From the IMG/VR virus record IMGVR_UViG_3300049445_000141, positions 1 through 40,589 of that record: 40,589 nt of DNA. One strand, written 5' to 3'. The notes beneath the pieces are model-generated. The model worked only from the letters and a program-made list of their open reading frames with translations, was not told the DNA's origin and did no database searches. Below, piece by piece: positions 37,361-40,589 of the stretch. The stretch's first letter is position 1; each line of letters opens with the position of its first letter. Source of the stretch: a virus. The position numbers were made by a program, and so were the translations under genes.

Positions 37361-37740
37361 TTCGGCTCTCAGTTGAGCAAGCGAGACGCGCCGGCATCGG
37401 GACCGGAGGACGCCCGCACAAATACCACGCCCAACCGACGACGATTGACGGGATACGATTCGATTCCAAGAAGGAAGCCACGCGGTACGGCTGGTTACTG
37501 TACCGTCAGAAGATCGGAGAGATTACCGATCTTCGCTGGCAAGTGCGATACCCGATCACCGTCACGAACATTGAGACGGGCGAGATCACCGACTGCGGCG
37601 CGTACGTGGCGGACTTTGTGTATCGAGACGCGGCTGGCACGGTGATTGTCGAAGATGTGAAGGGATACCGTACGCCCCTCTACCGGCTCAAGTGCAAACT
37701 GGTCGAGGGGCTGTACGGCATCACGATCACGGAACGCTAG
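37357..37740 (+). CDS. DUF1064 (PDDEXK-type nuclease-like) protein
   Basis: The TTG start overlaps the previous TGA (TTGA). The family pattern is plain: HKYHAQPTTIDGIRFDSKKE then ATRYGWLLYRQKIGEI, YVADFVYRDAAGTVIVEDVK and YRLKCKLVEGLYGITI. DUF1064 belongs to the PDDEXK nuclease superfamily; Glu in SKKEA, Asp in YVADF and E-D-V-K supply the active site. A Holliday-junction or DNA-processing role in phage replication is likely. The stop TAG and the convergent gene's stop share CTAG. Confidence 0.8.
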   Translation: MIRLSVEQARRAGIGTGGRPHKYHAQPTTIDGIRFDSKKEATRYGWLLYRQKIGEITDLRWQVRYPITVTNIETGEITDCGAYVADFVYRDAAGTVIVEDVKGYRTPLYRLKCKLVEGLYGITITER

Positions 37741-37934
37741 AGCGAGCGAGCCGCCACGAGCAGCACGCCAGTCGCCAGCGCAACCAAGGCCCAGAGGACG
37801 AGTAAGCGATCCTCCCTCGCTTGCATGGCCTTGAGTCTGTAGCGACGTTGGAATTCGAAGGCGTCAAATGGTACGCCTGGCGCTTTCCAATTCTCGGATC
37901 GGCGCTCGTCAGGGCTGAGATATAAGATCGGCAT
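37737..37934 (-). CDS. Single-span membrane protein (65 aa)
   Basis: The start at 37934 has GGAGAGG close upstream. The N-terminal part is hydrophilic (LYLSPDERRSENWKAPGVPF, EFQRRYRLKAMQAREDR) and the C-terminus is one membrane span (LLVLWALVALATGVLLVAAR), a tail-anchor layout. It converges on the DUF1064 gene and both stop codons lie in the palindrome CTAG at 37737-37740. Confidence 0.55.
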   Translation of the reverse strand: MPILYLSPDERRSENWKAPGVPFDAFEFQRRYRLKAMQAREDRLLVLWALVALATGVLLVAARSL

Positions 37935-38151
37935 CGGTCCTCTCCTTCTCAAATGCTCGGCATTTACTGCGCAGCTCTGCGGCCAGTTCGACGGCTTGTG
38001 CTGGCGAGATAAAGATCGTGATGTTGGACCCGTCGTCGGCTGAGACTTGAATCCACGTTGTGCCTGTCGGTAACTGATCCACGCTGAGCGTGGCATCGTC
38101 GGCCGCATGAATGTGCATCTGTACGCCGGTTCGTGTCGTGGTCGTGATCAT
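37909..38151 (-). CDS. Hypothetical protein (80 aa)
   Basis: Starts four bases after the previous stop. The product (TTTTRTGVQMHIHAADDATL, WIQVSADDGSNITIFISPAQ, AVELAAELRSKCRAFEKERT) reads as a small beta-sheet followed by a helix. Overlaps the next gene by 26 bases. No family recognised. Confidence 0.5.
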   Translation of the reverse strand: MITTTTRTGVQMHIHAADDATLSVDQLPTGTTWIQVSADDGSNITIFISPAQAVELAAELRSKCRAFEKERTDADLISQP

Positions 38152-38155
38152 TAGG

Positions 38156-38434
38156 CTACCGCCTCCGTTCTGTCGGTTGACTCGGTGCGCGATGACTCGC
38201 GCATGTGATCGTGACGCACTGCCATTCAAAGGCATCGGCGCCGAGACTAACGCGAGACCACGCCATATCGTTACGGCAGATCGGACACCGAGGCGAGACG
38301 CGCGGAATGTCGGCCTCGATTAGTTCCTTGGCGATCTTGTAGAGCCGATCCGCCTGATAGTCCCATCGGTCGCCATTCGTGCTCAGTTGGTCCGCGATGT
38401 CCTTTAGCGCGTCTGCGATCTGGCCTGTGGTCAT
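38156..38434 (-). CDS. Helical protein with a zinc-type Cys pair (92 aa)
   Basis: The N-terminal half is helical (GQIADALKDIADQLSTNGDR, ADRLYKIAKELIEADIPRV). PRCPICRNDM and WQCVTITCASH supply four Cys for a metal site. The start directly follows the upstream TAA. Function unknown. Confidence 0.55.
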   Translation of the reverse strand: MTTGQIADALKDIADQLSTNGDRWDYQADRLYKIAKELIEADIPRVSPRCPICRNDMAWSRVSLGADAFEWQCVTITCASHRAPSQPTERRR

Positions 38435-38686
38435 TTACCACCGCCCGCCTTGCGCCTTCGGGAGTACGCCCGTCTTCGCCAGGTGCGCGATATCCTGAGA
38501 GATTTCCTCGCTTGTGCCCCAGCGTGCCCGCTCGCCTCCGTTGACGTGATGTAAGCAGAATTCGGTACGCTTGACGCGGGCCACCTGTCCGAACGGCACG
38601 TCGAGACGTGAGCCGATGTCCATGTGGTCAAGCTGAAAGTGTTCGCGCCAGTATTCGGACGTGCGATCTACTAATTCATTCGCCAT
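38435..38686 (-). CDS. Hypothetical protein (83 aa)
   Basis: GGAGG lies five to ten bases before the start, just below the conserved hairpin at 38702-38735. The product (TSEYWREHFQLDHMDIGSRL, TEFCLHHVNGGERARWGTSE) shows no motif I can name. Good ribosome-binding site and repeated leader support it as real. Confidence 0.5.
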   Translation of the reverse strand: MANELVDRTSEYWREHFQLDHMDIGSRLDVPFGQVARVKRTEFCLHHVNGGERARWGTSEEISQDIAHLAKTGVLPKAQGGRW

Positions 38687-38701
38687 GTTCGTATCCTCCG
38701 C

Positions 38702-38735
38702 TCTGCCATCTACCTAGAATTAGGTAAATGGCAGA
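38702..38735 (-). promoter_or_regulatory. Leader hairpin, copy B, upstream of the 38686 start
   Basis: TCTGCCAT (38702-38709) pairs with ATGGCAGA (38728-38735), and TACCTA with TAGGTA inside it, separated by one C-A mismatch, leaving the loop GAAT. On the minus strand the hairpin is followed by GAGCGGAGG, the ribosome-binding site of the gene starting at 38686. The same layout with a swapped base pair occurs at 39039-39087. Confidence 0.65.
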
Positions 38736-38749
38736 CGCAAGACAGGAAC

Positions 38750-39022
38750 CTATGCGACTTCGGACAGTTTGGCGTGTTTGACTGCACAGACGAACACGTA
38801 GCCGCGTTCGCTGCCGCCGCCGAACCATTCGCCGTAGCAGTCATCGTCCCAGCCCAGCTTGTGAATTAGCGCCTTCGCGGCCGCGTAGTGGTTCTGTTCG
38901 ATGCCCAGGGCATCCTCTGAGCCGACGTAGATCCGGCGCGGTTTGGATTCCATTGTTTCCGCGACGATGCGGCTACCCTTGAAGTTCGTCTGCCCGATGA
39001 AGCGTGTCTGAATTGCGATCAT
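38750..39022 (-). CDS. Hypothetical protein (90 aa)
   Basis: The product (IAIQTRFIGQTNFKGSRIVA, YAAAKALIHKLGWDDDCYGE, GGGSERGYVFVCAVKHAKL) resembles small alpha/beta proteins seen in phage early regions. GAGCGGAGGG lies before the start, below the second copy of the hairpin leader. Function not known. Confidence 0.6.
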   Translation of the reverse strand: MIAIQTRFIGQTNFKGSRIVAETMESKPRRIYVGSEDALGIEQNHYAAAKALIHKLGWDDDCYGEWFGGGSERGYVFVCAVKHAKLSEVA

Positions 39023-39038
39023 GATTCATACCCTCCGC

Positions 39039-39087
39039 TCAGCCATCCACTAGAACTAGATCCAATCGTTTACGAGTCGATGGCTGA
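39039..39087 (-). promoter_or_regulatory. Leader hairpin, copy A, upstream of the 39022 start
   Basis: TCAGCCATC (39039-39047) pairs perfectly with GATGGCTGA (39079-39087), enclosing CTAG-AA-CTAG and a small TCGTTTACGA inverted repeat. Flanks match copy B: TTCsTGTCyTGCGTC on the 5' side and GAGCGGAGG plus ATG on the 3' side (minus strand). The stem keeps pairing while the A-T pair is flipped relative to copy B. Confidence 0.65.
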
Positions 39088-39101
39088 CGCAGGACACGAA
39101 A

Positions 39102-39305
39102 CTATTTCAGCCTAAGACGTGTCAGCAGTTTAGATTTACTGAACCCGTCAATAGCGATCCATGACCCGTTCGTCTCAGTGATCTCGGAGCAGTTGCCAGC
39201 CGTATCAGTGACGACGATTAGAAACGATGCGCCGTTATCTCTAAGCGAGGTATGGTTGTTCAGTATGTCAGCAATATACGTCGCGAGCGCGTTAGCTTCG
39301 TGCAT
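39102..39305 (-). CDS. Hypothetical protein (67 aa)
   Basis: AGGGGA precedes the start. The product (ANALATYIADILNNHTSLRD, ASFLIVVTDTAGNCSEITET, WIAIDGFSKSKLLTRLRLK) reads as a helix, a beta hairpin and a basic tail. It is more AT-rich than the late genes. Its stop opens the copy-A leader element. Confidence 0.5.
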   Translation of the reverse strand: MHEANALATYIADILNNHTSLRDNGASFLIVVTDTAGNCSEITETNGSWIAIDGFSKSKLLTRLRLK

Positions 39306-39313
39306 TGTGTCCC

Positions 39314-39643
39314 CTAGTAACTATCTGAATCGCGCCGTGCTTCGTTCCAATCCGCATCATCAAGTGCCGCCTGAAATGCGGATCTGGCGTTTGCAGTGCT
39401 TTTCGCGTTCGCCTTCGTGAGCCATTCGACAGCCCACGCGGGCAGATCGGCGCCTTCGGTCAAGACGATACGATCCGTGTTGATATTGGCGCGATCGTCA
39501 TTCGGCAGATTGCCCCACGATCCGGCCGACATGAACGCCACGACGCGTACGCCGGAATCGTCCGTTGGCGTGATGCGCCAGTTATCCCAGCCGATAGCCT
39601 CACGAGTCCAACCGGTTGCCTTGTGTGTTCTCACGTTCGCCAT
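39314..39643 (-). CDS. Hypothetical protein (109 aa)
   Basis: GAGAGGAT precedes the start. The N-terminal half (RTHKATGWTREAIGWDNWRI, TPTDDSGVRVVAFMSAGSWG) is beta-rich and the C-terminal half helical (AWAVEWLTKANAKSTANARS). No motif is recognised. It is preceded by the 20-base repeat at 39657. Confidence 0.5.
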   Translation of the reverse strand: MANVRTHKATGWTREAIGWDNWRITPTDDSGVRVVAFMSAGSWGNLPNDDRANINTDRIVLTEGADLPAWAVEWLTKANAKSTANARSAFQAALDDADWNEARRDSDSY

Positions 39644-39656
39644 TGGGTGATCCTCT

Positions 39657-39676
39657 CTATCCTGAGTACTCTGTTA
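39657..39676 (-). repeat. 20-base intergenic repeat, copy 1
   Basis: CTATCCTGAGTACTCTGTTA on the plus strand; perfect second copy at 39927-39946. On the minus strand it starts with the TAA stop of the upstream gene and ends 13 bases before the next start. It contains the palindrome GAGTACTC. Confidence 0.8.
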
Positions 39677-39913
39677 GTCGATGTTACGGACGATCCACTT
39701 CTCGCCTTTGACGTTCACGTATGCCGTGCCGGAATTGCTGTAGCACATGACGTACACGCGCCGCCATACCTTCTCGCCATTGATCCGAAGCATTTTGGTC
39801 GACCGTAGCCGCCCGCCGTAGCCACTTGCGGTCTCGGACAGTCCGCGTGTGTGAAACCATAGCGGCGCGTCCTTCGTGACGAAACCCTCAACTAAGTAAT
39901 TCAATTCGGCCAT
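39674..39913 (-). CDS. Hypothetical protein (79 aa)
   Basis: GGAGG lies eight bases before the start. The product (AELNYLVEGFVTKDAPLWFH, KMLRINGEKVWRRVYVMCYS, GTAYVNVKGEKWIVRNID) is beta-rich, perhaps a small barrel. Its stop lies in copy 1 of the 20-base repeat and copy 2 precedes its start. Confidence 0.55.
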   Translation of the reverse strand: MAELNYLVEGFVTKDAPLWFHTRGLSETASGYGGRLRSTKMLRINGEKVWRRVYVMCYSNSGTAYVNVKGEKWIVRNID

Positions 39914-39926
39914 GTGCCTAACCTCC

Positions 39927-39946
39927 CTATCCTGAGTACTCTGTTA
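39927..39946 (-). repeat. 20-base intergenic repeat, copy 2
   Basis: Identical to 39657-39676. It again begins at the TAA of the upstream gene (the 48-aa gene at 39944) and gives the same 30-base distance between stop and next start. Confidence 0.8.
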
Positions 39947-40090
39947 CCGAAAGTTCAAACCAGTGAGACGAAAGCACCGACCGTCGGGCGCTTGCGCGTC
40001 GAGCGTGCCGGCCGAATAGACGCGAATGATGATGCAGTCGAGCCCGCGAACGGTCACATGCTGGCCAACGGTCGGTGTGTTTGTGTCCAT
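39944..40090 (-). CDS. Small promoter-proximal protein (48 aa)
   Basis: The ATG at 40088-40090 opens a 48-residue frame starting MDTNTPTVGQHVTVRGLDCI and ending DGRCFRLTGLNFR, a small beta-barrel-like pattern (V-x-V-R-G, I-I-I-R-V). A near-consensus promoter ends nine bases upstream and the gene ends in the 20-base repeat, both supporting it as the first gene of the leftward operon. No Shine-Dalgarno is present. Function unknown. Confidence 0.6.
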   Translation of the reverse strand: MDTNTPTVGQHVTVRGLDCIIIRVYSAGTLDAQAPDGRCFRLTGLNFR

Positions 40091-40098
40091 AGGCAAGC

Positions 40099-40127
40099 AG
40101 TATAGGCAAGCAGAATAGGCGTGTCAA
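40099..40127 (-). promoter_or_regulatory. Consensus sigma70-like promoter for the leftward operon
   Basis: On the minus strand TTGACA (40127-40122) and TATACT (40104-40099) are separated by exactly 17 bases. Transcription would begin about two bases before the ATG at 40090, giving a leader of about 0-2 bases. The spacer and the region after the -10 box are occupied by tandem repeats, so repression here is likely. Confidence 0.75.
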
Positions 40128-40164
40128 CAGAAAAAGAGCAGGACGCGAAAATAAGTAAGCAGGG

Positions 40165-40170
40165 TATACT
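40165..40170 (+). promoter_or_regulatory. -10 box TATACT ahead of the 40177 gene
   Basis: TATACT lies seven bases before the GTG at 40177, again placing transcription start at the start codon. No good -35 box is found at 16-18 bases upstream, so activity may need an activator. No Shine-Dalgarno precedes the GTG. Confidence 0.4.
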
Positions 40171-40176
40171 AGGCGT

Positions 40177-40371
40177 GTGAGTTGGGACGATATCGGGACG
40201 CAGGCAAGTAAGGGCGGGACAGCCAGGGCGGAAAGCCTCACGGCTGAACGTCGCAAGGCGATAGCTCGTCACGCAGCCCTGCTCCGACACGGCCGGCCCA
40301 GCGCCTTACCAGAGACCGAAGAGAAGAGGCCGAAGGGCAAGCCTACCCGCAAGCGCCAGCGTTCAACCTAG
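40177..40371 (+). CDS. KGG-type small basic protein, paralogue of 36118 gene (64 aa)
   Basis: The 64-residue product has ASKGGTARAESLTAERRKAI followed by ARHAALLRHGRP and a Lys/Arg-rich tail (KRPKGKPTRKRQRST). It shares the K-G-G-x-A-R and LTAE-x-R-x-x-I-x-R core with the protein at 36118-36267. It sits beside the putative operators, so it could be a small regulator, but no helix-turn-helix is evident. Confidence 0.6.
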   Translation: MSWDDIGTQASKGGTARAESLTAERRKAIARHAALLRHGRPSALPETEEKRPKGKPTRKRQRST

Positions 40372-40555
40372 ACCAACCTCGCAAGCCTACCGACCTGACA
40401 ACCTGGCCGTGTTCTGGCCGTGCCATCGAGCACGGCGTGGAGCCATGACAAGCGCCATCTATGTACGCCGTCATTCATCACAAGTAAATGAGAGAAGAGA
40501 GAAGAAAGCAGTAGACGACTGACCGTATTCTGGTGTTCAGGCGGCCGAGTCGTCG
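40372..40555. other. Non-coding right-end region with a stem-loop
   Basis: No convincing gene is seen on either strand. GCCGTGC (40417-40423) pairs with GCACGGC (40430-40436) around CATCGA; there is no T-run after it, so an intrinsic terminator is not supported. A purine-rich stretch (about 40485-40508) follows. This region may hold a terminus or regulatory site. Confidence 0.4.
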
Positions 40556-40584
40556 TTGACAAGGCTTGCGTCCCCTGATAGAAT
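40556..40584 (+). promoter_or_regulatory. Consensus-like promoter reading off the right end
   Basis: TTGACA (40556-40561), a 17-base spacer, then TAGAAT (40579-40584), five bases before the window ends. It would transcribe rightward out of the window. If the molecule is circular or permuted it would feed into the genes starting at base 102. Confidence 0.65.
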
Positions 40585-40589
40585 CTGTT

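Larger units (their letters stand above)
40090..40178. repeat. Tandem repeats over the divergent promoter region (operator candidates)
   Basis: TAGGCAAGCAGTA at 40090-40102 is followed without gap by TAGGCAAGCAGAA at 40103-40115 and a partial TAGGCGTGT at 40116-40124. TAGGCGTGT recurs at 40170-40178, over the GTG start of the rightward gene, and TAAGCAG at 40156-40162. The repeats cover both promoter cores, as operators for a phage repressor would. Confidence 0.6.

Noticed and set aside
40417-40436. Stem-loop GCCGTGC-CATCGA-GCACGGC as an intrinsic terminator
   Set aside because: No run of T follows on either strand, so termination is not supported; only noted as a stem-loop.
40368-40562. Minus-strand frame of 64 codons in the right-end non-coding region
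   Set aside because: No ribosome-binding site, no motif, and it overlaps the right-end promoter; kept as non-coding.
1-40589. Search by eye for tRNA genes, integrase, DNA polymerase and attachment sites
   Set aside because: No cloverleaf-like sequence, recombinase motif or polymerase motif was recognised; absence is only as good as visual reading.

Overview
The window looks like a complete or nearly complete genome of a tailed phage (Caudoviricetes) with a short-tailed, podovirus-like build. It encodes a large terminase, portal, scaffold, major capsid protein, head-tail adaptor, a nozzle/hub-like protein, ejection-type internal virion proteins and a collagen-like fibre. I see no tape-measure, sheath or tail-tube gene. 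Coding is very dense, with ATGA/GTGA overlaps almost everywhere and frequent GTG and TTG starts. Base composition is GC-rich by eye. There is no rRNA, tRNA, CRISPR array, integrase or DNA polymerase that I can recognise. The host is not identifiable from sequence alone. A consensus-like promoter at the extreme right end reads out of the window, which would fit a circular or circularly permuted genome continuing at base 1.

Layout. (1) 1-1850: a promoter with essentially no leader, a zinc-ribbon protein, a candidate replication initiator carrying iteron-like repeats and a G-rich tract, and four small proteins. (2) 1853-4406: a three-gene cassette, neuB-neuC-neuA, overlapping end to end. On paper it is a complete route from host UDP-GlcNAc, PEP and CTP to a CMP-activated nonulosonic (sialic-type) acid. 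It sits directly upstream of, and overlaps, the large terminase. (3) 4399-13371: packaging and head genes, including a phage protein (11843-12730) whose motif order resembles GT42 sialyltransferases. (4) 13380-21236: accessory and virion-surface genes: a YkgJ-type Cys-cluster protein, a LamG-like protein, a probable 2OG-Fe(II) oxygenase, several zinc ribbons, a protein made of nine ~35-residue repeats, and a DUF11-containing adhesin-like protein. (5) 21233-30029: adaptor, nozzle, internal virion proteins and fibre. (6) 30088-33058: lysis-like region with small membrane proteins, a clan-A glycoside-hydrolase-like protein and a lipoprotein candidate, but no recognisable peptidoglycan endolysin.

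(7) 32991-36267 is transcribed leftward: coiled-coil protein, PP-loop (PAPS-reductase-like) enzyme, a run of tiny zinc-binding proteins, an HNH protein and a KGG-type small protein. (8) 36331-37740 is a short rightward early-type operon ending in a DUF1064 nuclease-like protein. (9) 37737-40090 is a second leftward set of small genes separated by two kinds of repeated leader element, one of them a hairpin with a compensatory base change. (10) 40090-40371 is a repeat-rich divergent control region with a second KGG-type protein, followed by non-coding DNA and the right-end promoter.

How it fits together: the late rightward block makes and fills the capsid. The nonulosonic acid cassette, the GT42-like protein, the LamG and fibre genes and the glycoside hydrolase together suggest that surface glycans matter in this phage's life, either by decorating the virion or by changing the host surface. 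The outer small-gene blocks probably hold early takeover and regulatory functions. Most functional names are family-level inferences from motifs read by eye; no database search was possible.
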